Below are positions 1-8,463 of a stretch of DNA of 64,000 nucleotides, one piece after another. Positions within the stretch are counted from its first letter, which is position 1. Each line of letters starts with the position of its first letter. Origin of the DNA: Svornostia sp051306365 (GTDB taxonomy: Bacteria > Actinomycetota > Thermoleophilia > Solirubrobacterales > Solirubrobacteraceae); contig JBPPNC010000120.1 in NCBI GenBank assembly GCA_051306365.1, positions 12,366 through 76,365 of the forward strand, given 5' to 3'. The notes below the pieces were generated by a model. It made no database searches. It was not told where the DNA came from and worked only from the letters and a program-made list of their open reading frames with translations. Both the position numbers and the translations under genes were made by a program.

Positions 1-1022
1 TCTCGCTGCAGCTCGGCACGGGGCCGAAGCTCGAGTCCGGGGAGACGATTCCCGCGAGTTCCACGGGGTCGACCGTTGATCTCGATCAGCTGTTCAACAC
101 GTTGGACGGGCCGACGCGCGAGAACCTGCAGAACGTCCTCAAGGGATCGGCCACGTGGTACCAGGGCAAGGGCGCGGAGGCGAACGAGGCGGCGAAGTAC
201 TTCGCGCCTGCGCTGTCGAGCACGAGCAAGCTCCTGCGTGAGCTGACGAAGGACCAGGGCACGTTCCAGAGCCTGATCGTCAACGGATCGAAAGTTGTCG
301 GCGCGCTCGCGCAGCGACGCAGCGAGATTTCGCAGCTGGTCGGCAACGCCAACCAGGTGAGCGCGGCGCTCGCGCAGGAGAGCACGGCGCTCGACGAGTC
401 ACTCGGCGAGCTTCCGACGACGCTCAAGCGTGCGAACTCCACGTTCGTGAATCTTCGTGCGACGCTCGACGACCTCGAGCCGCTCGTCGACGTCTCGCTC
501 GAGCAGTCGAAGGACCTGGAGCCCTTCCTGAAGGAACTCCAGCCGCTGCTCGAGGAGGCCGAGCCCACGGTTGCCGACCTGTCGAAGATCGTCAAGAAGC
601 AGGGCGCGAACAACGACCTCACCGACCTCATGGCGCAGGCCCCCGACATCGCGAGGACGGCGACGCCGACGTTCAAGAACACGACACAGGCGATCAACGA
701 CTCGCTGCCGCTGCTCAGCTTCGCCCGCCCGTACTCCCCGGATCTCATCGGCCTGTTCCGCGACTTCGGCCAGACAAACGCGTACTACGACGCGAACGGG
801 CACTTCGGCCGCGCGCAGGCCGTCACGAACGCGTTCAGCTACGACCAATCGACGAACGTGCTCACGCCGCAGGATTCGAGCCAGCGCCTGAGCGGCGTCT
901 CGACGGGCAACGTCAAACGCTGCCCCGGTGGTGCCAGCCAGGCTGCGGCGGACGGCTCCAGCCCGTACCCCGAGGGCGGCACGCTGGACTGTGACCCGAC
1001 GACGATGCTGCCTGGCCCATGA
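1..1022 (+). CDS. MCE/MlaD family protein, C-terminal part (5' end outside window)
   Basis: The reading frame is open from the first complete codon at base 3, so the true start lies upstream. Only the end of the MlaD domain remains (GETIPASSTGSTVDLDQL), followed by the long Ala/Leu/Glu-rich helical region usual in actinobacterial Mce proteins. Mce proteins form periplasmic channel assemblies that move lipids in an ABC-type importer. The stop overlaps the next start (ATGA at 1019), as throughout this operon. Counting this one, six Mce proteins follow in a row, so it is probably the first of an MceA-F set; the YrbE permeases would then lie just upstream, outside the window. Confidence 0.9.
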   Translation, partial: SLQLGTGPKLESGETIPASSTGSTVDLDQLFNTLDGPTRENLQNVLKGSATWYQGKGAEANEAAKYFAPALSSTSKLLRELTKDQGTFQSLIVNGSKVVGALAQRRSEISQLVGNANQVSAALAQESTALDESLGELPTTLKRANSTFVNLRATLDDLEPLVDVSLEQSKDLEPFLKELQPLLEEAEPTVADLSKIVKKQGANNDLTDLMAQAPDIARTATPTFKNTTQAINDSLPLLSFARPYSPDLIGLFRDFGQTNAYYDANGHFGRAQAVTNAFSYDQSTNVLTPQDSSQRLSGVSTGNVKRCPGGASQAAADGSSPYPEGGTLDCDPTTMLPGP

Positions 1023-2515
1023 AGCGGCTTCTCGTCATCCCTCTCGTTCTTGTCGTCGCGGCCGTTCTCGTCGTGGCCGGCACCGGTGCGTCCGGCGACG
1101 ACGGCGGGTACCGCGTCCGCGCGATCTTCCACAACGCCTTCACGGTGATCCCGGGCCTCGACGTCAAGGTCGCGGGCGTGCGCGTGGGGCAAGTCGAGTC
1201 CCTGGACGTCACCAGGGACAACAAGGCGGCCGTCGTCCTGCGCATCGATGAGAAGGCCTTCCAGGACTTCCGCACCGACGCGTACTGCACGATCCGCCCG
1301 CAGGGCCTGATCGGCGAGAAGTTCGTCGAGTGCGATCCCACGCTGCCGCGCCGTGAGGGCGCCGAGCAGCCTCCCGAGCTGTCGGTCGTGCCTGAGGGCG
1401 AGCCGGGCGCCGGTCAGCGGCTGCTGCCGGTCGAGCGCACGGCGAAGCCGGTGGACATCGACCTCATCAACGACACGCTGCGCCTGCCCTTCCGCGAGCG
1501 CCTGAGCCTCATCGTCAACGAACTGGGGACCGCGGTCGCCGGTCGGGGCACCGAGCTGCGCTCGGCCGTCAAGAAGCTCGATCCCGGTCTGCGTGAGACC
1601 GACCGCGTCCTGAAGATCCTCGCGGACCAGAACGAGGTCCTCGCGGACCTCGTGGTGCAGTCCGACACGGCGCTGGCTCCGCTGGCCCGCGACCGCCAGC
1701 GCGTGGCCGGGTTCATCGAGGGTGCCGACACCACCCTGCAGGCTCAGGCGAACGCCAGCCGGGAACTCGAGGAGAGCGTCGCGCTGCTGCCCGAGTTCCT
1801 GCAGGAGCTGCAGCCGACGATGCAACAGCTCGAGTCGCTGTCGGACGAGGCGATTCCGGTGGTCGCCGACCTGCAGGCCGTCGCGCCGCAGCTCAGCCAG
1901 TTCATCGAGGGGCTCGGGCCGTTCAGCACCGCCGCGATCCCGGCGACGACATCGCTCGGCGAGGCCGCGGAGACGGGCGGCCAGTCACTGATCAAGAGCA
2001 AGGACACGATCGATCAGATCGGTACGCTTGCCGAGAACGCCGAGCCCGCGTCGGCCAACCTCAAGGCGCTGACCGAGAGTCTGGAGTCCAGCGGGTCGTT
2101 CGAGCGGCTGCTGAGCCTCGTGTTCTACGCGGCGACGTCGCAGAACGGCTTCGATGACCTCGGCTACTACGCGCGGGCGTGGCTCCTGACGTCTGGGTGT
2201 GCCACGTCGTACGTGATTGCCACGGACTCCAACTGCACGCGCCGGCTCGGCGAGTCACTCGCCAACGACCCGCGCGAGGAGGACGCCGAGGGCGCGGCGG
2301 CCTCCGCCCTTCGCGTGTCGGAGACCGCCGCCGAGGCCGGCGGCGCGTCGAAGCAGGCCGCGTCCATCAGACTTCCGACGGAGATCGTGGCGCCCGCGAA
2401 GACCCGCGCGCCGAAGCCCGTGGCGACGCCCTCCCCTCAGCCGGATACCACGACGTCCGACGCCGCGGCGGCGCAGGAGACCGTGGCGGACTACCTGCTC
2501 GGGGGTGGGGGATGA
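1019..2515 (+). CDS. MCE/MlaD family protein (second of six)
   Basis: This 498-residue protein has an N-terminal membrane anchor at about 2-24, an MlaD domain at about 30-115 (YRVRAIFHNAF, RPQGLIGEKFVE), a long helical stretch to about 400 and a Pro/Thr/Ala-rich tail. The ATG overlaps the previous stop by 4 bases and the stop overlaps the next ATG, which supports translational coupling. By family it should act outside the membrane as one subunit of a hetero-oligomeric lipid-transfer tube. Substrate cannot be read from the sequence; mycobacterial homologues carry sterols, fatty acids or other lipids. Confidence 0.9.
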   Translation: MKRLLVIPLVLVVAAVLVVAGTGASGDDGGYRVRAIFHNAFTVIPGLDVKVAGVRVGQVESLDVTRDNKAAVVLRIDEKAFQDFRTDAYCTIRPQGLIGEKFVECDPTLPRREGAEQPPELSVVPEGEPGAGQRLLPVERTAKPVDIDLINDTLRLPFRERLSLIVNELGTAVAGRGTELRSAVKKLDPGLRETDRVLKILADQNEVLADLVVQSDTALAPLARDRQRVAGFIEGADTTLQAQANASRELEESVALLPEFLQELQPTMQQLESLSDEAIPVVADLQAVAPQLSQFIEGLGPFSTAAIPATTSLGEAAETGGQSLIKSKDTIDQIGTLAENAEPASANLKALTESLESSGSFERLLSLVFYAATSQNGFDDLGYYARAWLLTSGCATSYVIATDSNCTRRLGESLANDPREEDAEGAAASALRVSETAAEAGGASKQAASIRLPTEIVAPAKTRAPKPVATPSPQPDTTTSDAAAAQETVADYLLGGGG

Positions 2516-3933
2516 GGCAGCGCCAGCGGTCCCTCGCGTCCAATCCCGTTCTCATCGGCGCGGCCACCGTGCTCGTCGTGCTGGTCGGCGTCTTCCTCGC
2601 GTACAACGCGAATTCCGGCCTGCCGTTCGTGCCCACCTACCAGCTGAAGGCCGAGCTGCCGAACGCCGCGAACCTCGTCGTCGGCAACGAGGTGCGCGTC
2701 GGCGGCACGCGGGTCGGCATCGTCGACGACATCGGCACGAAGGAGTACCCGAACGGCCGCACTACGGCGATCGTCAGCATGAAGCTCGAGACGACGGTCG
2801 ACCCGCTGCCCAAGGACTCGACGATCATCGTGCGGCCGCGCTCGGCGCTCGGCCTGAAGTACGTCTCGATCGTCAAGGGCACGAGCGACGAGGGCTGGGA
2901 GGACGGCGCGACGCTGCCCCGGACCGCCGCGACCCCTGAGCCGGTCGAGCTCGATCAGGTGCTGAACACCTTCGACGAGCCGACACGGCGCGCCGGCCAG
3001 GTCAACCTCAAGAACTTCGGCGACGCGTTCGCCGGGCGCGGCGCGACGCTGAACCGGACCTTCGAGGAGCTCACCCCGCTGCTCGACGAGCTCACGCCCG
3101 TCATGCGCAACCTGGCGGACCCTGACACCGGCCTCGGGCAGCTCGTGCGCGCTCTGCGGGCGACTGCGGCAGAGGTGGCACCGGTCGCCGAGGAGCAGGC
3201 GCAGCTGTTCGCCGGCCTCGACACGACGTTCGCGGCGCTCGCCAACGTCGCGCCGGACATCCAGCTCGCCACCGAGCTTGCGCCCGAGTCGCTCGAGACC
3301 GCGATCTCGTCGCTCCGTACGCAGCGCCCCTTCCTGCGCAACAGCGAGCGGCTCTTCACGGCGCTTCGGCCGGGTGCCGCGGCGCTGCGCGAGGCCGCCC
3401 CCGAGCTGGCGAACACCGTGGAGGTCGGCACGCCGGTGCTCGAGCGTGTGCCCGCCTTCAACGCGCAGTTGACCGCGACGCTCGGGGCCCTCGAGAAGTT
3501 CTCCGACGATCCGAGCACGGACCTCGGGCTGCGCGGCCTCACGACGCTCGTAGGCATCTTGAATCCGACGCTCGCAGACCTCACACCGACGCAGACGACG
3601 TGCAACTACTTCGGCATCGCCCTGCGCAACGTCTCGTCGCTGTTGAGCCTCGGCGACGGGAACGGCACGGCGGCGCGTGCGTCGCTGATGAGCCCGGTCC
3701 AGGGGCCGAACGGCACCGCCGGGCCTGCTTCGGCCCCGGCCGCGGGTGGCGGTCCGTCGGCCGAGAAGAACTGGCTGCATCTCAATCCGTACCCGAACAC
3801 CGGGCAGCCCGGCGCCGAGAACGAGTGCGAGGCCGGGCGGGAGCGCTACATCCCTGGGCGGGTCATGATCGGCAACGTCCCGGGCAACGACGGCAAGAAG
3901 ACCGACCGGACCATCCGGGGCGGGGGCAACTGA
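2512..3933 (+). CDS. MCE/MlaD family protein (third of six)
   Basis: The product has 473 residues. The open frame extends far upstream inside the preceding gene, but the start at 2512 is chosen because it makes an ATGA overlap and places a basic segment (MRQRQRS) before the anchor helix at about 9-32. The MlaD domain is at about 38-120 (NLVVGNEVRVGGTRVGIV). A helical region follows, then a tail with two Cys-containing stretches. It is a subunit of the same predicted lipid transporter as its neighbours. Confidence 0.9.
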   Translation: MRQRQRSLASNPVLIGAATVLVVLVGVFLAYNANSGLPFVPTYQLKAELPNAANLVVGNEVRVGGTRVGIVDDIGTKEYPNGRTTAIVSMKLETTVDPLPKDSTIIVRPRSALGLKYVSIVKGTSDEGWEDGATLPRTAATPEPVELDQVLNTFDEPTRRAGQVNLKNFGDAFAGRGATLNRTFEELTPLLDELTPVMRNLADPDTGLGQLVRALRATAAEVAPVAEEQAQLFAGLDTTFAALANVAPDIQLATELAPESLETAISSLRTQRPFLRNSERLFTALRPGAAALREAAPELANTVEVGTPVLERVPAFNAQLTATLGALEKFSDDPSTDLGLRGLTTLVGILNPTLADLTPTQTTCNYFGIALRNVSSLLSLGDGNGTAARASLMSPVQGPNGTAGPASAPAAGGGPSAEKNWLHLNPYPNTGQPGAENECEAGRERYIPGRVMIGNVPGNDGKKTDRTIRGGGN

Positions 3934-5627
3934 TGGCGCGGTCGGCCAGGAGCGATCGTCCGCGCGTGCTGCGCAAGGACCGCACCGGGGCCAACCCGGT
4001 GACCGTCGGCGTCCTGGCGCTCGTCGTGATCCTCATCGCGTGCTGGTTCGCCTTCAGAAAGGACAATCCGCTCAGCACGCCGTTCAAGCTCCAGGCGGTC
4101 TTCCAGACGTCCAACGGCGTCCGGCAGAACATGCCGGTGCGGATCGCCGGTGTCGATGTCGGCAAGGTCAAGGACGTCGAGGCGCAGGACGGAACCGAGG
4201 CGACGGTCATCGTCATGGAGGTCGATTCGCGCGGCCTGCCGATCCACAAGGACGCCGAGCTGAAGATCCGCCCGCGGATCTTCCTCGAGGGCAACTACTT
4301 CATCGAGCTCAAGCCGGGAACGCCGAGTCAGCCGACGCTCGAGACGGGCGACACCGTGCCGGTGACGCAGACCGCCACACCGGTGCAGCTCGACCAGGTG
4401 CTGACGTCACTGCAGCAGTCCACGCGCGAGGACCTCCAGGGTCTCCTGCAGGGCTTCGGCGACGGCCTGACGCGTGAGCCGACCGAGGCCGAGGACGCGA
4501 CGCAGGCGGCCTCCGTGCGGGGCAAGACGGCGGCGCAGGCGCTGAACCGGAGCCTGGACGACGCTCCCGGCGCGTCGCGTGGTACCGCCGTGGTGAACTC
4601 CGCGATCGTCGGGAACGGCAACGACGTCTCGGCCACGATCAAGGCGCTCGACGGGATCAGCCGCTCGCTCAGCGGCGAGACCGCGGCGCTCCAGGATGTC
4701 GTCGTGAACTTCAACCGCACGGCCGCGGCCTTCGCGGACGAGAGCAGCGCGCTCAGCGAGGCCATCTCCGAGCTCCCCGGTACGTTGGAGACCGCGAACA
4801 GCACCTTGACGGCGCTCAACGAGGCGTTCCCGCCCACGCGCGCCTTCGCGAAGGAGATCCTCCCTGGTGTGGAGGAGACCCAGGCGACGATCGACGCAGC
4901 TCGGCCGTGGCTGAGGCAGGCCACCGCGCTGCTGTCGCCGGACGAGCTGCAGGGCCTGACGAGCATCCTCGTGCCGACCTCCGAGGATCTCGCGGAGGCC
5001 GGCAACGGCACCCTCGGTCTGCTCCAGCAGCAGAACCTGCTCGCGCAGTGCGCGACCAAGGTGCTCCTGCCGACGGGCAACCTCGTCATCGAGGACGGCC
5101 CGCGCACGTCGGGCGTCGAGAACTACAAGGAGTTCTTCTACGCGCTGGTCGGCTTCAACGGCGAGTCGCAGAACTCCGACGGCAACGGGCAGTGGCTCCG
5201 CGCGACGGTCGGCGGCAGCTACAAGGTCGAGACGGGCGCGACTCCGCTGGGTGCCAAGCTCTACGGCAACGCCCTGCTGCCGCCGAAGGGCACGCGCCCC
5301 GCGATGCCGTCGAAGCTGCCGACGCAGAACTTCAAGGCGAACTGCAAGGACCAGGCACGACCGGACCTCAACAGCGCCGTGACCGGATCGGCGGATGGCC
5401 AGAACACCAAGCCGGGCAAGGCCCTCGGGTTCGGCGACACGGCGTCCGCGTCGGCTTCGGCGGCGACGCCGTCGGCCTCCAGCGCGCCGAGGGCCGAGGC
5501 CGCGAAACGTCCGTCGCAGGAGAAGGCGCAGGTCACCGCCTCCCGGGCTGAGCGGCCCACAACGTCCGTGGCCGGCGGCCTGCTCGGTGTCCTCAACCCG
5601 CTGCGCGACACGGAGGACACCCCGTGA
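3933..5627 (+). CDS. MCE/MlaD family protein (fourth of six)
   Basis: The product has 564 residues. The start ATG at 3933 shares a base with the upstream TGA (TGATG). The N-terminus is basic, with a membrane helix at about 22-42, then an MlaD domain at about 48-130 (VRQNMPVRIAGVDVGKVKDV). Helical repeats of the Mce C-terminal domain follow, then a low-complexity Ser/Ala tail after about residue 485. This is the longest Mce protein here. The upstream in-frame extension runs inside the previous gene and is rejected. Confidence 0.9.
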   Translation: MARSARSDRPRVLRKDRTGANPVTVGVLALVVILIACWFAFRKDNPLSTPFKLQAVFQTSNGVRQNMPVRIAGVDVGKVKDVEAQDGTEATVIVMEVDSRGLPIHKDAELKIRPRIFLEGNYFIELKPGTPSQPTLETGDTVPVTQTATPVQLDQVLTSLQQSTREDLQGLLQGFGDGLTREPTEAEDATQAASVRGKTAAQALNRSLDDAPGASRGTAVVNSAIVGNGNDVSATIKALDGISRSLSGETAALQDVVVNFNRTAAAFADESSALSEAISELPGTLETANSTLTALNEAFPPTRAFAKEILPGVEETQATIDAARPWLRQATALLSPDELQGLTSILVPTSEDLAEAGNGTLGLLQQQNLLAQCATKVLLPTGNLVIEDGPRTSGVENYKEFFYALVGFNGESQNSDGNGQWLRATVGGSYKVETGATPLGAKLYGNALLPPKGTRPAMPSKLPTQNFKANCKDQARPDLNSAVTGSADGQNTKPGKALGFGDTASASASAATPSASSAPRAEAAKRPSQEKAQVTASRAERPTTSVAGGLLGVLNPLRDTEDTP

Positions 5628-6946
5628 AGCACGCGATCAGGACCCACTTCCGCGACTTCGTGATGATTGCCGGGATCGCCGTCATGGCGGTCATCGTCGG
5701 CGGCTACATCCTGAGCAACCAGCGCCTGTATCTGCCGAAGTGGGTCCCGGGCGTCGGGACCGAGTTCGTCGAGTACCGGGCCGAGATGGAGACCGCGAAG
5801 GCGCTCACCCCCGGCCAGGGCCAGACCGTCACGGTCGCCGGCGTCGCGGTCGGGGAGATCAGCGACGTCGAGCTCGAGAACGGGCGTGCGGTCGTGACCC
5901 TGAAGATTCGCAAGAAGCACGCGACGCTGTACAAGGACGTCACGGCTCTCGTGCGTCCGAAGACCGGGCTCGAGGACATGACGATCGAGCTGTCCCCGGG
6001 CAATCGGGACGCAGGCGTCCTACCCGTCGGGGGCACCATTCCGGCGTCGCAGACCGCCCCGACGGTCACGTTCGAGGAGGTCCTCGCCAGCCTGGACAAG
6101 GACACGCGCGACTACCTCGTGTTCCTCGTCGGTGGCGGCGGTGAGGCGCTGGCCGACAACGACAAGGCGCTCAGCGCGTCGCTGCGCCGTTTCCAGCCGA
6201 CCACGGCCGACATCCGCCGGATCACCCGCCTGCTGGAGCGCCGCCGTGAGAACATCCGCCGCGTGACGCGGAACTTCCGCCTCGTCGCCGAGGCGGTTGG
6301 CGAGAAGGACCAGCAGCTCACGTCGCTCGTCCGCGCGTCTGACCGCGTGTTCGCGGCCTTCGCCGCCCAGGACGAGGCGCTGCGTGAGACGATCTCCGAG
6401 CTCCCCGCGAGTCTCGAGGACACGAAGGGCGCCCTGGAGAAGCTCGACACGTTCGCCTCGGACCTCGGCCCCACACTCGAGGACCTGCGGCCCGGCGCCC
6501 GGGCCCTGGCGCCGACCGCGAAGGCCTCGCAGGAGTTCTTCAAGGAAACGACGCCCGTCATCGAGACGCAGCTGCGGCCGTTCGCGCGTGACGTGCAGCC
6601 TACGGCGCGCTCGACGCAGAAGGCGGCCGGCGACCTCAAGGTCGTCGCGCCCGCGGTCGACCGGTCGCTCGAGCTCGTCAACGAGCTGTTCAACGGACTG
6701 GCGTACAACCCGCCCGGGAAGACCGAAGAGGGGTACCTCTTCTGGGTGTCGTGGCTGAACCACAGCAGCGCGTCGGTCCTCTCGATGCAGGATGGCAACG
6801 GCGTCGTCCGGCGCGGGCTGGGTCTGGCGGCCTGCGGCACCATCTTCGCCCTGCAGAACAGCTTCCGTGAGGGCAACCCACTGCTGGCGGCGGTGGCCGA
6901 ACTCACCAACCTGCCGAAGGCATCTGTCGGGGGCACGGTCTGCTGA
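5624..6946 (+). CDS. MCE/MlaD family protein (fifth of six)
   Basis: This 440-residue protein starts at GTG 5624 within a GTGA overlap. It has an anchor helix at about 11-30, an MlaD domain at about 38-135 (VTVAGVAVGEISDVELENG, RPKTGLEDMTIELSPGN) and a coiled helical region to about 350. The C-terminus is short and compact with two cysteines (LAACGT and VC at the very end). It lies fifth in the ordered Mce set. The family predicts a structural channel subunit, not an enzyme. Confidence 0.9.
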   Translation: MKHAIRTHFRDFVMIAGIAVMAVIVGGYILSNQRLYLPKWVPGVGTEFVEYRAEMETAKALTPGQGQTVTVAGVAVGEISDVELENGRAVVTLKIRKKHATLYKDVTALVRPKTGLEDMTIELSPGNRDAGVLPVGGTIPASQTAPTVTFEEVLASLDKDTRDYLVFLVGGGGEALADNDKALSASLRRFQPTTADIRRITRLLERRRENIRRVTRNFRLVAEAVGEKDQQLTSLVRASDRVFAAFAAQDEALRETISELPASLEDTKGALEKLDTFASDLGPTLEDLRPGARALAPTAKASQEFFKETTPVIETQLRPFARDVQPTARSTQKAAGDLKVVAPAVDRSLELVNELFNGLAYNPPGKTEEGYLFWVSWLNHSSASVLSMQDGNGVVRRGLGLAACGTIFALQNSFREGNPLLAAVAELTNLPKASVGGTVC

Positions 6947-8463
6947 TGCAGAAGCAGGCTCCAACACTCGGTCGTCTCCTCGTCATGGTGGCCTTTGCGT
7001 TTTCGTGCTTTGGCCTGCTCCTGTACTTCTGGCTGTCCTTCGGCGGCCCGATCCCGCTCAAGCCGAAGGGCTACCGCTTCGACGTGACGTTCACGGAGGC
7101 CAATCAGCTGGCCGGTGAGGCGGGGGTCCGCATCTCCGGCGTACCGGTGGGCAAGGTCAAGGCGATCGCCAACGAGCCCGACGGCACCACGAAGGTCACG
7201 GTCGAGATCGACGAGCAATACGCGCCCATCCCGCAGGACAGCCGCGCGATTCTGCGCCAGAAGACACTCCTCGGCGAGACGTACGTGGAGCTCTCGCCCG
7301 GCAACCCCGATGCAGGCGCACTGGCGGAGAACGCTGCGCTCCCGCCGGCGCAGACCCAGGAGACCGTCGAGCTCGACGAGGTCACCCGCGCCTTCGACGC
7401 GCGAACCCGAAAGGCCCTGCAGGTCTGGCAGCAGGCACAGGCGGAGGCTGTGGCCGGTCGGGGTGCGGACCTGAACACCGCCATCGGCTACCTCGAGCCG
7501 TTCGCCCAGGACACCCGCGACGTGCTCGAGATTCTCAACTCGCAGACCAACGCGGTGCAGCAGCTGGTGCGCGACACCGGCGAGGTGTTCGGCGCACTGT
7601 CCGAGCAGCGAGGCCAGCTCTCGAGCCTGATCACGAACTCGAACGAGGTCTTCTCGGTCACCGCGCAGCGCAACCAAGAGCTCGAGGAGACGTTCCGTGC
7701 GCTGCCGACGTTCGAGCGCGAGGCGACCGCGACACTGAAGCGGCTCGACCAGTTCACCGAGGACGCCGACCCGCTCGTCAAGCAGCTCACCCCGGCGGCG
7801 ACGGCGGCCGGGCCGACGCTCGAGGCTGCCGCGAAGGTGGCCCCCGACCTCGATACGCTCTTCACCGACCTCGGTCCGCTGCTCGACGAGTCCGAGACGG
7901 GGCTCCCGGCGACCCAGCGGCTCCTCACCGAGCTGGGCCCGTTCCTCGGGGCGTTCGACCCGGCGCTCAAGCAGCTCAACCCGCTGCTGCAGTTCGTCGG
8001 CGCCTACCGGGACGACGTCCGCGCGTTCGTGGCGAACACCGCGGCGGCGACGGAGGGGTCGGACCGTGAGCTGGGCCAGCCGCTCAACTACTTCACGGTG
8101 TCCCCCGCGCCGCTGAACGCCGAGTCGCTCGCGGCGTACCCCCAGCGGATCAACCCGAACCGGCCCAACCCGTATCCGTTCCCGCGGGCGTTCCTGAGGC
8201 TCGCGCAGGGCTTGGGCTTCTACGAGACGCGCCAGTGCGGCCGGCCCGACCCGACGCTGGCATCCGAGCCCGGCGCGCTGGCCCAGCTCACGCCCGACCC
8301 GCAGAAGCTGCTGCAGACGATCCAGGACACGGGGTTCCCGGGCGGGACCATCCCGGCGCCGGCCTGCGCGAAACAGCCCCGGTTCACGACCAGTGGCTCG
8401 CCGACGGACTTCCCGCAGGTCCCGGCGGCGTCGAGCAGCACCGAGGTCCCTGCGGCACCGTGA
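6946..8463 (+). CDS. MCE/MlaD family protein (sixth of six)
   Basis: This 505-residue protein begins at ATG 6946, sharing a base with the upstream TGA. A membrane helix lies at about 9-32 and the MlaD domain at about 38-125 (LAGEAGVRISGVPVGKVKAI, RQKTLLGETYVELSPGN). The C-terminal region (from about 370) is Pro-rich with conserved-looking Asn/Tyr/Pro patches and two Cys. It closes the six-gene Mce block and is coupled by a GTGA overlap to the RND transporter gene. Confidence 0.9.
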   Translation: MQKQAPTLGRLLVMVAFAFSCFGLLLYFWLSFGGPIPLKPKGYRFDVTFTEANQLAGEAGVRISGVPVGKVKAIANEPDGTTKVTVEIDEQYAPIPQDSRAILRQKTLLGETYVELSPGNPDAGALAENAALPPAQTQETVELDEVTRAFDARTRKALQVWQQAQAEAVAGRGADLNTAIGYLEPFAQDTRDVLEILNSQTNAVQQLVRDTGEVFGALSEQRGQLSSLITNSNEVFSVTAQRNQELEETFRALPTFEREATATLKRLDQFTEDADPLVKQLTPAATAAGPTLEAAAKVAPDLDTLFTDLGPLLDESETGLPATQRLLTELGPFLGAFDPALKQLNPLLQFVGAYRDDVRAFVANTAAATEGSDRELGQPLNYFTVSPAPLNAESLAAYPQRINPNRPNPYPFPRAFLRLAQGLGFYETRQCGRPDPTLASEPGALAQLTPDPQKLLQTIQDTGFPGGTIPAPACAKQPRFTTSGSPTDFPQVPAASSSTEVPAAP